Shown piece after piece: positions 24,230-34,808 of a stretch of 64,000 bases of DNA. The position numbers and the translations under genes were made by a program. Each line of letters begins with the position of its first letter. The first letter of the stretch is position 1. The notes below the pieces were generated by a model. It searched no databases, had not been told where the DNA came from, and worked only from the letters and a program-made list of their open reading frames with translations. This DNA comes from Megachile rotundata (taxonomy: Eukaryota; Arthropoda; Insecta; Hymenoptera; Megachilidae), in assembly GCF_050947335.1 (NCBI RefSeq), contig NC_134983.1, positions 6,758,001 through 6,822,000 of the forward strand, given 5' to 3'.

Positions 24230-25399
24230 GTGAGTCAGTTTTTAGTTCCATGATCAAACATTAACAGCAATAATTTTAATCATATTGACCTAATTTTCGT
24301 AATAAAGTATCACAACTTTACGTAATAAATCACGAGTTCACGTAATGACTTATTACAAGTTTACGTAACAACTTATTAACAGTTTCAATACTGTTATAAA
24401 ATGTTCGGCACAGTTTTCCAAAACTTCGATATCTTACACAAGCTTGAATCAACCTTCCACACAAATTTTTGTTTCAAAATAATATCTATATCTAAATTTA
24501 TAGCGAAGCGACAAAGGTGCTCGATTTTTTCAGCTGTTCAAATATTGTTTAATAGTTTTCATAAAGTAGAACGACATGTTTAATCTGTGTGAATGCAGCT
24601 ATCGCCGTGAGCGGTTATTAAAAAATATTCAAAATAAAAAAGTGGCAGAGTTTGAAAGAAATATCGGTTTTCTTTTGTGACACGTTCGTATCGGATAATA
24701 TACGTTTGCATCGTGGAAACCTATTGTGTGTTTGATGATGCAGACAACTGCGTCATTACCTTCCATTGCAAATATTTTTCAACTACAGAGAACGCTTTCT
24801 AATTTGCACCTTATACAAACGAGACAAAATGAATCCCTTTATTGCTTCAGAGTTACCTTGTGTGCACTGAAAAAATTATAAGTACACATCGGTGATAACT
24901 ATTGCACACATTTTCAAAATTTCAAATTTTGATCACTCACTTTTTAAAGCTGTAAAAATATGTCCCGAAGAAAAATGATTCAAGTCGAATGTTTTAACGA
25001 TTCAAAATTTTTTAAGTATTATTTTTTTGCGGTAAAAATATGGAAACTTTCATTTACGTAACTTTATGTGTTCATTAAAAGTTCTTAATGTTAAATGAAA
25101 TGCAGTTTTAGTCATTTTCAATGTGTATTATGTGTGCGATATTTCATAACTGAACTTTTCATGTGGGTGGAATTCTATTGTATATTCAAAGACTTGATGG
25201 ACATTTCAGAATTATCCACGGAAATTCTAAAATGTTCAAACTTTTATATTTTGAGACTTTTAAACGTTCGCATATTTAAATAACAAAGGCATCAGATTTT
25301 TTTATGCGCAAGCATGAAAATTTTCAATTTACCAAATTTTTGGGTCGTCAGAAATTTTTATTTTATAATGATGGTATTAATAATGTTTAAATCATTATT

Positions 25400-26520
25400 T
25401 CTCTAAGTATTGAAATTCACGAATCTCTAAATATTTGAATTAAAAATTTTAAAAACAACAATTTAGAAATTACGGGTTTATCAATTTTTAAATTTCCAAA
25501 TTCCAAATTGAAGTTTCTTAATTTTATAGTTTTCAAGCTTTGAAACTTTCAAATTTCCAAATTTTTAAATTCCTATTTTAAGTTTCTTAATTTTACAGTT
25601 TCCAAGCTTTCAAACATTCAAATTTGCAAATTCCTATTCCCAGTTTCTTAATTTTACCGTTTTCAAGCTTTCAAACTTCCAAATTATCAAATTCTTATTT
25701 TAAGTTTCATAATTTCCAAATTTTTAAGTTTTTAAACTGCCATGTCCATTAATCCTCAAATCTCTAAATTTCATAAGTTCGAAATACAAAATTTTGTCCT
25801 AATGTTTCAAGTTCACAAATATCCAAATTTTTAAATTTGCAAATTCCTCAATTTTCAAATCTGTAAATCCTTTAATTTTCGAACCTCCAAATTCTCAAAT
25901 TTCCATATCTTCAAGTTTCAAAATTTAAAAGCACTCAAATTTCTATATTTTCAAATTATCAATTTTGAAACCTTCGAAACCACAGAATTCTTAAATTTCA
26001 AATTCTCAAAATTTCGAATTCTCAAATCTCTCAGTTTCAAAATTTCTAAATTACCCTATCATCAAATTACAAAACACCCCATTCTCTATAACATAAAATC
26101 TCCATCTTGTAAAATTTGCAAATTTCCAAATTACTCCATTATCAAATTCCAAAATCCTCCACCTTCTACATTATAAAATCTCCGTCTTGTGAAACTTGCA
26201 AATTTCCAAATTACACGTCACCAAACTGCAAAATCCCACAACCTCTGCATTGTAAAATCTCCATCTTGTAAAATTTGCAAATTTCCAAATTACCACGTCA
26301 CCAAACTGCAAATTCCACGCCCTCTACGCTATAAAATCTCCATCTTACAAAATTTGCGAATTTCCAAATTTCCCGATCACCAAATTCCAAAACCTCCACC
26401 CTCTACGTTATAAAATCTCCACCCTGCAAAATCTACAAACTCTCCAATTATGCCCAAATTGCTCAAATATCAAATCTCCAAATTCCCAATTTTTCACTTT
26501 TCGAAACACCAAAATCGTTA
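25400..26520. repeat. Degenerate CAAATTTCC array (block 3 of 6)
   Basis: Irregular TTTCAAATTTCC and CCAAATTC words run for about 1.1 kb. In the right part they become a regular tandem repeat of about 80 bp. Confidence 0.85.
26093..26440 (+). repeat. 80-bp intronic minisatellite, four units
   Basis: ATAAAATCTCC starts recur at about 26093, 26173, 26252, 26331 and 26410, giving a period of 79-80 bp. Each unit includes TTTGCAAATTTCCAAATTAC-like text. The open frame 26189-26413 is a product of the repeat. Confidence 0.9.
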
Positions 26521-26738
26521 ATGAATGATTTGTACACTATAAAATCTAATTTCTTAACGTTTAGAAAAATAGTATGTATACAAAGTACCTTAAAAAGCAA
26601 GTACATCGCGACAAAATATTTTCCATAACAAAAGTAACGGTGATTAAGATTTGCTTTTCAACGAAGCATTCACAACTTTTCGCCATGTACATGCCTTTTT
26701 TCGTGATGTGCTACAGACATGGAATTTCAATTTAACAG

Positions 26739-26847
26739 GCTGTTGCGGTACCAACTCGTTTCGATGAAATTCACAGTTCGAATCGTTCTGCAGTGCCACA
26801 GGAAGTAATCAGAGATTTACAGCCGATTGCGTTGCGTACTGCGTCAA
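26739..26847 (+). CDS. Exon 2 of the unrecognised multi-exon gene
   Basis: The acceptor AATTTCAATTTAACAG ends at 26738 and a strong donor GTAAGT starts at 26848. Between them 109 nt are open in phase 0 for 36 codons plus one base: AVAVPTRFDEIHSSNRSAVP, then QEVIRDLQPIALRTAS. Exit phase is 1. The entry phase matches exon 1, and the exit phase matches both exon 3 (31946) and the alternative 3' exon (43122); in each case the split codon becomes AGT, Ser. Codon content is clearly GC-richer than the surrounding intron. The peptide is polar with a few hydrophobics; no domain is recognised. Confidence 0.65.
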
Positions 26848-28224
26848 GTAAGTCAATTAATTTGTCATGGGAAAATTTATTAAATTGCTGCGAATAAAAT
26901 GATGAGTTTAATTTGAAAGCTTTTAACGGATGCAGCTTTATTAACAGTTGCATTTTATGGTTTTGTTTTAACATTAACATTGTTTCCTTAAAAAGCGATG
27001 CAATTACAAAGATTTAAACGGAATTCTGGTTAATTTAGCTTGCCTGTTAAATGTTAATTATTTAACGGTTTGTTCGTAATTATGTACGTTAATTGTGGTT
27101 GATTTCAATGAATTATCATTTATTATAATAGAATTGTTTTGGAGATTTCATAAATGCGTCATTTGGTATAGCGAATATCAAGTTTATATCAATTTGATTT
27201 CCAATTCATTTTAAATTTACTTGAATTAAATACTATTCTTTTTAAGTTATTTTCACTTGGTTGGTCGAAAATTAAAAAGCAACAAATGTTTGTGTAATTA
27301 GAAACAACGAACTTATAACTTAAACAAGTTATAAATTCAGTGTCACTAAACGTAAAGGTTTTTTTTTAAATTCAGCAACTGATTGAAGAACATATAAGAT
27401 CATGATATTGACATTTTGTTGATGTCATGTTAAAGTTATTCCTGATGAAATTAATATGGATATAACCTTAATAATTAAATTTTATATTTTATTTTTAAAA
27501 TATAACATATGTGGGTAAATAATAAATTTTGTTTATTCCGTATGATAGTAATAAATATTTTGTAAAAGTCTGAGCTCACTTTTTCGGAATTAATTCTTAA
27601 AGAATCTTATATTTTCGAGATCCTTGGTACTGATAACTACGTAAATGAACGGAATAAAAAACAAATTTCCATGTGAATTACCTTAACTCGTAATAAAATG
27701 TAATAGTCTTGATACGTTTTCTGAATATCGAACAAACGTTATCGAACCAAAGCAGTCGATAGGTACTTTAATTCAAGCGTGAAATTGTATGTCTGAAGTT
27801 CCATAGGAAACGTTCGCTTGCCGTCAACCAAATTTATCGAAACGCGAATGTTCGTTCTTGGTAAAATTATTCTTTTCCTAAAAATTGTCTGAAAATCCAA
27901 TTGCTGCAGTGTACTATTTACTTTAATTAATTGAGCTATTCAGTTAATTGCTTCGTTCTCTGCAAAACAACATTAAATATATTATATATCCATTTTATTT
28001 TCGGATTTTAATGGCTATTCTGTGTCAGCTTTTGAATTTAGGTGTTTTCGTAATTAATATAATTATACTGTTATTATCAGAAGCAATATAAAATATTTAC
28101 ATATGTCATAAATGTTTTTTTTATTATTCTATTACTGTTACTATTATTCTATTACATTTGCATCAAATTTTTATAATTATCATTATTTCTAACTTCTTGG
28201 CATTCAAAATTTTACATATGTGTA
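26848..28224 (+). other. Intron 2, left part, nothing recognised
   Basis: AT-rich intronic sequence up to the Tc1-like insertion. No further exon was found by eye. Confidence 0.45.
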
Positions 28225-29118
28225 CAGTGCACCTGGTCATCGAATTAAGACCGCGTACGAAAATTTCATTTTTATGGCTATAATATTATGTCATACCTGT
28301 ATATCAGCGGTGGCCAAGTTCCTTGATAGTCCAAGCCATTTTTCAAAGTTTGGAATGTTTCGCGAGCCGCAATTTCCGATGGCGCAGTTTTCGATGAGTC
28401 ATATTATTCTTAACTTGGACCGAAATGAAATTTGTTACAACGTTACAATTAGTCTTTCATATTTGTCGTCAGTAATTTCAACGACATTTTGAAACACATA
28501 TGGAACGATAATAATTTTTTAAAATATAATAGCACAAAAATGAAAAGGGAACTTAGGTACATTTATCGAGAGCCACACATAATCCTTCAAAGAGCCGCAT
28601 GTGGCTCGCGAACCGCAGGTTGGCCACCCCTGTCATATATGGAAAATTGTCTTAGGTCATGCAAATTATTACTAAATATGTTGATAACGATATATACATA
28701 GCATTCTGTTACTATCGTGATAATAAATTGTGTGGGTGATGAGCGATTAACCGTGCGTGCGTTTACGTTAGGCAGAGTATCGATAGAGCGTCAGGTGAAA
28801 TTTGAATGCCATAGAAAATGTCTGCCTACCAAAAGACTAGTTTACAACTCTCCAACCACATTATCTGAGTTGAAAAGAATTACAGATATTTGGGAAAATA
28901 ATGAAGATATAAAGCATATGATGTATACAGAGCATGCCGGAAGCTGTGACCAAAGCAAAGAGTGGAAACAAGATATTAACATGTGTCAATAATGTTATGT
29001 ACAGTAGTAATGTTAGCAGCTAATAAATTACTACAATTTGAATAGGCCTATTAATTTTACTGAAAACGTGTAGAATGTTGAAAATTTATAGTGGTACTAA
29101 TTCAATGGCCAGGGGCTG
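28225..29118 (+). mobile_element. Tc1-like transposon, copy 3 (best ends), with hAT-type MITE inside
   Basis: Both ends are visible: CAGTGCACCTGGTCATCGAA at 28225 and the complement of CAGCCCCTGGCCATTGAATT ending at 29118, flanked by TA (28223-28224 and 29119-29120). The plus-strand open frame 28717-28992 begins with a degenerate helix-turn-helix piece (DERLTVRAFTLGR) and jumps after an internal deletion to the C-terminal region. The true transposase tail, MPEAVTKAK, is in another frame. A 328-bp hAT-type element sits at 28305-28632. It lies in intron 2 of the multi-exon gene, same strand. Confidence 0.88.
28305..28632. mobile_element. hAT-type MITE nested in Tc1-like copy 3
   Basis: Termini CAGCGGTGGCCAAGTTCCTT and the complement ending TTGGCCACCCCTG are typical of hAT-family non-autonomous elements. 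An internal AGCCGCATGTGGCTCGCGAA block strengthens the match. Comparison with the uninterrupted copies at 1-430 and 21130-22552 shows the extra sequence is an insertion. The expected 8-bp duplication is blurred (TGTCATA can be read on both sides). Confidence 0.75.
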
Positions 29119-30369
29119 TAAAATTATTCATTTTTTAAAGAGATCATTTTCATATTTTGTAATGCATATTGAAATTCACGTATGGAGTATAAATTCATAT
29201 AAACGGGGTATAAAAGGAATTATGAATGGAAAATAATCTTTATAATACCATAAAGGAAATTCGTAAATGACCTGGTGCATCCTGTAATTAACGCAGCAAT
29301 TAACGACTTATTCAATTGTATATTTAAAATCATTTATCTCTGTGCGAAAGAGATTGCATCGCTGGTGTAATTGGCAGAGACCGCATAAAAATAAAATTCA
29401 AACTGAATAAATGGTTTTTAGCACTCAAAGTGAATGCATATTAATTTCAATTATTCAATAAATCGTTCTTAATAAATTCCGTATCACGTTGTAATAAATT
29501 CATTTTCATGCAAATATATCAGTTATTTATAAATTGTAGCGAAAAAAATATCTTAACGTGCTTTTACTCCGTTTCGACATAAAAAACACTTGGCCGTAAT
29601 ATTTTATGCTGAATGTACTCGTCATGTATGAACTTTTCATTTAATGACGAGTATACTTTCTCAAAATTCGTTTTTTGTTTAAAGTAAAATTTGGATTGAA
29701 TAGGAAGCATTTATAATTTGAACACAGTGTAGAATAATATTGAAATGATCGTTAATGAACAAAATCAATAACTAAGTTAATAAACTGACTAAAAAAACTA
29801 AAGTTGATATACAAAACTAATTATTAATATTTTAATAAAAAGTTAATAATCAAAATGCAACCACTAAATTAATAGACAAAAACACAACGAAGAAACAATA
29901 AGAAGTAATTCGAATACAGAATGAATATTTTATTTTTAATATAACCTTGTTATAAAATGACTAAAATATTTTACAATTATTGATAAAGAATAACGCGTTT
30001 AACGAAGAGGTGCAACCACTTTCGAACATTTGAATAGTAGTGTATACCTCATGCGATGAAACAGTTAAATATTAATTCAAGCTATTGTCATTATCAAATA
30101 TAATACTCTAGATGCTGAATAGCATGGCATGATTCAGTGAGAAGCACATTGAGCAATGCATATTATAAATGCCCTGCGACTGCTACGATTTGTTTATCGT
30201 TTCGCTAGCTCGCATACGAATTAAACGGTTGGCACTCAATCAACGATGGGTATCGAGAATCAATATACTGGTATTATGTTTCATGAAAATTATCATCCGA
30301 ATACGTAATCGACATATATCACACGCATATTATCAGTCGAAAGCACTTTTAACGAGGCTGAAAGAGACA
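29119..30369 (+). other. Intron 2, middle part, nothing recognised
   Basis: AT-rich sequence, no exon or element identified. Confidence 0.4.
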
Positions 30370-31375
30370 ATGTCTTTCTGTTATAATAACAATAAAATTA
30401 GTGGATTCGAAACAAAGTTTTACTGTTTCGAAAGCAATAAAATAATTGAAAGTGAAACAATACCCTACTTTAATAATAGCAATAAAATAAATGAAATTGC
30501 ATCAATAGCTTATTTTCAGAACAGCAATAAAATAACTGAAATTGAATCAATATCTCGCTGTTATAACAACAGGAAAATAGCAAAAATTAAAATGATATCT
30601 TATTGTTAAATACTACAAAAAATAACTGAAATTGAAACAATATCTTGCTATTGCAATAACAGTAACTTGATCGAATTTAGTAGTAGGTTTAAGGATATTT
30701 CTTATATACCTACCTCTACGAACACGCGTCAATTTGACGCATGAACGAATACATATATTTAAAGAAAAACAACCACTTAGAAATCAATATAATTAAACAC
30801 TACAAGTAAGAAATGAAAATATCAGATATATATTTATAGAAAGTTTTTATTATTCAATAACATTTTAGTACATTACTTCAATATTCTACATTCATATTTT
30901 TACTTCCCTCTACCCTGCGAACTGCGATTTGTACTGCGACGCCGGGTCCGAACCCGGCATACCGGCTGAGTCGGCCGCGCGCGACTCCAGACTAGCGAAG
31001 TCCGTCGTTTATAAGATATTGCCGGTGCATTCATATTTATTATTGTTGTAATTTTTGCATGGGCAAAACTAATTTACTAACAATTTTATTTACATTACGA
31101 TCGCGTCAAATTGACGCACATCCGCAGAGATAGGTATACCACATAGCAAATTAAAATATTTCAAAGCTTTTGAAGAAAATAGACTTCAATAAATATTTAT
31201 CTCGTTCAATGGATAAAAGTCAGTGCAAGAGATAAAATAAAAGTTCGAACGGTTTTTTTAATTTTCGTAAAAAAATTGGAAAAAGTGACTCGTCCCCTAA
31301 ACCTACTATTATAGCAGTAAAATAATTGAAATTGCAGTAATATCATATTGTCACAACAGTTGCAGTAACACATTG
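30370..31375 (+). repeat. 45-bp minisatellite interrupted by a piggyBac-like element
   Basis: Units of about 45 bp contain AGCAATAAAATAATTGAAAT-like text (translating to K-I-x-E-I-E-S-I patterns). They run from about 30370 to 30675 and resume at 31309 with GCAGTAAAATAATTGAAATT. The gap is filled by the element at 30681-31308. The open frame 30169-30609 gets its second half from this repeat. Confidence 0.8.
30681..31308. mobile_element. piggyBac-like non-autonomous element, copy A
   Basis: Terminal inverted repeats TAGTAGGTTTAAGGA (left) and TCCCCTAAACCTACTA (right). Subterminal GCGTCAATTTGACGC-type palindromes lie near 30728 and 31107, a hallmark of piggyBac-type ends. Flanks TTAG and TTAT look like a decayed TTAA duplication. 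A GC-rich centre (30930-31000) has the hairpin GCCGGGTCCGAACCCGGC. Copy B is at 62651-63285, inverted. No transposase frame is present. Confidence 0.75.
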
Positions 31376-31945
31376 TTAGCAACACATTTATCAACATTTT
31401 CCAAGAAAACATCTTGCGACACACATAAAGTTTATGTCGCATGAAAGCATAAAAGTTTACGTAAAAAATCGTGGAACTTTGCGTAGCTCGGTTCTAGCAT
31501 ATGTCTTGTTTAATTTTCACTCTTTATTTTCATATTTCTGTCATATACACAGTATTTCAGTGACCGTGCTTAATTTCTCTCGAAAAAAATGAATCGAAAA
31601 TATAGAATGAAACTTCTTCGTGTGTATCTTCATTATCGAGACAATTGAATTTTAAAATTTTTTCAAATATTTGTTTAAAAATGAAATGTGTTGTTTGGTA
31701 GAGAAAGTGGCAGTTAAATATTTCCTTAATTTAAAAATTAATAAATATTGAAGATACTTAACCGTGAAATGTTTTTGATGACCGTCAATATCAAGTGGTA
31801 CATGTTACCAAACTTGTTAACAAACGTCTGATAAATGTACTTAGATCATTTTCAAAATAAATAACTCAATCATACCATAAGAAATTATAATTATAACGAC
31901 TAAATTAATTGGAACGTTATAATAATTCCAATTTATCTGCATCAG
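31376..31945 (+). other. Intron 2, right part
   Basis: AT-rich intronic sequence ending at the exon 3 acceptor; nothing else is recognised. Confidence 0.4.
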
Positions 31946-32145
31946 GTTCAGACAAAGAAACACCCAGCACGAAAGATAAAGAGAGACCTCCCGAACCAGT
32001 ACAAAGAAGATCAAGAACTGAATCTGTCAGACAAGATGCTAGGAAATTGAAAAGTGCAACACTAAACAGAATGGGAAGAATGTTTAGACAACGATCACAA
32101 ACTCCTGTTTCTAATAAATCTCCTCCAAACACGAAAGAAGACACG
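31946..32145 (+). CDS. Exon 3 of the unrecognised multi-exon gene
   Basis: An open interval bounded by TCTGCATCAG at 31945 and a donor GTAAGA at 32146. Entry is phase 1, exit phase 0. A second acceptor (GTTCAG) lies 6 nt further in, also in phase 1. In the four-exon model it encodes residues 57-123: SDKETPSTKDKERPPEPVQ, an RRSRTESVRQDARK stretch, SATLNRMGRMFRQRSQTP, then NKSPPNTKEDT. It is Lys/Arg/Ser/Pro-rich and probably disordered, with Arg-x-x-Ser/Thr sites that look like basophilic kinase targets. SATLNRMGRMF resembles segments in exon 4. In-frame stops before 31909 and after 32236 limit the frame. No named family is recognised. Confidence 0.75.
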
Positions 32146-33208
32146 GTAAGACTTTCAATTTATCAAGGGATAAAAAGTTTGCAACAGATATTAAATTCTT
32201 TAATCCTTTACATCAAAAGTATCGAATTGGTTGAATGACCGCTCTAAAAGTTTCTTATTATAAGTTACACAATTTGTTAAAATGCTTTCCTTAAAATATG
32301 CATTGATTTTTATCAAGATAGAGAAGCAACGTGTGCATTACTTTGTCGGTTGTTCATTTATGTTACAATTTCATTTTCAATTCCAAATGAAGTTCCATTA
32401 CATGCCTGTAAGTTCAATATTAATATTTTTTGTTACGATACTTTATTAGAGTACATTAATTTATTAGACTTATTTAGAGTACATCATATCCAATAATCAA
32501 CCTAAAAATAAAGGAAATTAGAGAGATTAAATTACATAAACATACTGCATGCTGGTCTTCGTTATGCATAAAATAATATAATTTATAAATGCAATTATCT
32601 TGATTAACAAAATATTTGTTATTCGAATATTCATGATTTTAATAAATCCTTCATGTATTCGCGTACAAACGGACTAATTATAATAAATTACTGCTTCTTC
32701 GACACAGAATAAGTATCGTTTGAGCAATTTTGTAGAGTAACCAATATTCGGGGAAATAATTTATGGATTGAAACAGGTCACATCGATTCGGAGAATGTAG
32801 AAGCCATAAAATATCGAGATAAAAATTTTTGTTTGGCAGTAACAGATATTTTTTATCAATATTAAAAAAATCCTTACTATTGCAAATATTTGAACAAATA
32901 TTTGATGAATAATTTTTATAACAATATTGATTATTACAGTTAATCACTGCATTATTACAACACTTGTATTGTGATAAATTATTGCATGAGTTGATTAATT
33001 TTGGCAATACTTGCATGTTCATTTATGTACCCTATTACAGAAATATATGTATAGGGTGATGAGGAAAAAATTATAGAATATTTTACTCTGTGTTAAATTT
33101 TTATATTTATATTATTGTTTATGAAACGAAGATATTCAGCTTTTAGAATGAAGTGTTACACATTTTTTAAATGCACTCATATTTCAATCAATTAAGACCT
33201 ATCTAAGC
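32146..33208 (+). other. Intron 3, left part, nothing recognised
   Basis: AT-rich sequence between exon 3 and the G-rich array. The minus-strand open frame 32678-33022 is Asn/Tyr-rich from AT composition and has no recognised domain. Confidence 0.45.
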
Positions 33209-34808
33209 TTTAGAATCTGGGGAATTTCGGATTCGGGGAATTTGGGATTTGGAGAATTTTTGATTCGGGAAATTTGGGATTCGGGGAATTTGGGATTTGG
33301 GGAATTTGGGAATTGGGGAAATTGGGATTTGGAAAATTTGGGATTTAGGAAATTGGGAATTGGGGAAATTGGGAATTGGGGAAATTGGGAATTGGGGAAA
33401 TTGGGAATTGGGGAAATTGGGAATTGGGGAAATTGGGAATTGGGGAAATTGGGAATTGGGGAAATTGGGAATTGGGCAAATTGGGAATTGGGGAAATTGG
33501 GAATTGGGGAAATTGGGAATTGGGGAAATTGGGAATTGGGGAAATTGGGAATTGGGGAAATTGGGAATTGGGGAAATTGGGAATTGGGGAAATTGGGAAT
33601 TGGGGAAATTGGGAATTGGGGAAATTGGGAATTGGGGAAATTGGGAATTGGGGAAATTGGGAATTGGGGAAATTGGGATTTGGGGAAATTGGGAATTGGG
33701 GAAATTGGGAATTGGGGAAATTGGGAATTGGGGAAATTGGGATTTGGGGAAATTGGGAATTGGGGAAATTGGGAATTGGGGAAATTGGGAATTGGGGAAA
33801 TTGGGAATTGGGGAAATTGGGAATTGGGGAAATTGGGAATTGGGGAAATTGGGAATTGGGCAAATTGGGAATTGGGGAAATTGGGAATTGGGGAAATTGG
33901 GAATTGGGGAAATTGGGAATTGGGGAAATTGGGAATTGGGGAAATTGGGAATTGGGGAAATTGGGAATTGGGGAAATTGGGAATTGGGGAAATTGGGAAT
34001 TGGGGAAATTGGGAATTGGGGAAATTGGGATTTGGGGAAATTGGGAATTGGGGAAATTGGGAATTGGGGAAATTGGGAATTGGGGAAATTGGGATTTGGG
34101 GAAATTGTGAATTGGGGAAATTGGGAACTGGGGAAATTGGGAATTGGGGAAATTGGGAATTGGGGAAATTGGGAATTGGGGAAATTGGGATTTGGGGAAA
34201 TTGGGAATTGGGGAAATTGGGAATTGGGGAAATTGGGAATTGGGGAAATTGGGAATTGGGGAAATTGGGAATTGGGGAAATTGGGAATTGGGGAAATTGG
34301 GAATTGGGGAAATTGGGAATTGGGGAAATTGGGAATTGGGGAAATTGGGATTTGGGGAAATTGGGAATTGGGGAAATTGGGAATTGGGGAAATTGGGAAT
34401 TGGGGAAATTGGGATTTGGGGAAATTGTGAATTGGGGAAATTGGGAACTGGGGAAATTGGGAATTGGGGAAATTGGGAATTGGGGAAATTGGGAATTGGG
34501 GAAATTGGGATTTGGGGAAATTGGGAATTGGGGAAATTGGGAACTGGGGAAATTGGGAATTGGGGAAATTGGGAATTGGGGAAATTGGGAATTGGGGAAA
34601 TTGGGATTTGGGGAAATTGGGAATTGGGGAAATTGGGATTTGGGGAAATTGGAAATTGGGGAAATTGGGATTTGGGGAAATTGGGATTTGGGGAAATTGG
34701 AAATTGGGGAAATTGGGATTTGGGGAAATTGGGAATTGGGGAAATTGGGAACTGGGAAAATTAGGATTTGGGGAATTTGGGCTTTGGAAAATTTGGGATT
34801 TGGGGAAA
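33209..34808 (+). repeat. 1.6-kb G-rich 16-bp minisatellite (GGGAATTGGGGAAATT)
   Basis: Almost one hundred units of GGGAATTGGGGAAATT, with variants GGGATTTGGGGAAATT, GGGAACTG and GGGCAAATT. G runs of 3 and 4 are separated by 4 and 5 bases, so any four consecutive runs fit the G3+ N1-7 quadruplex rule on the plus strand. Edges (33209-33320 and 34760-34808) are diverged and match the inverted relative at 38650-39080. A 16-bp unit without stops keeps several frames open on both strands (33242-35026, 33297-34430 and others); these are artefacts. Confidence 0.97.

Larger units (their letters stand above)
24230..26738 (+). other. Intron 1 with low-complexity block and 80-bp minisatellite
   Basis: About 2.5 kb between GTGAGT and an acceptor TTTAACAG. 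From 25400 it is filled by CAAATTTCC-type low-complexity DNA that resolves into an 80-bp tandem repeat at 26093-26440. Nothing else is recognised. Confidence 0.55.

Noticed and set aside
26189..26413. 74-codon frame
   Set aside because: Falls in the 80-bp intronic minisatellite.
28717..28992. Novel conserved repeated protein family (also 9-371 and 21180-21482)
   Set aside because: The conserved open frame is a frameshifted, deleted Tc1 transposase; the real tail is in another frame.
30169..30609. 146-codon open frame with a KI-x-EIESI repeat
   Set aside because: The second half is a 45-bp minisatellite and the first half has no recognisable domain or splice context.
24170..32145. Direct joining of exon 1 to exon 3
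   Set aside because: Phases disagree (0 out, 1 in) and the wrong frame meets stops; exon 2 at 26739 is needed.
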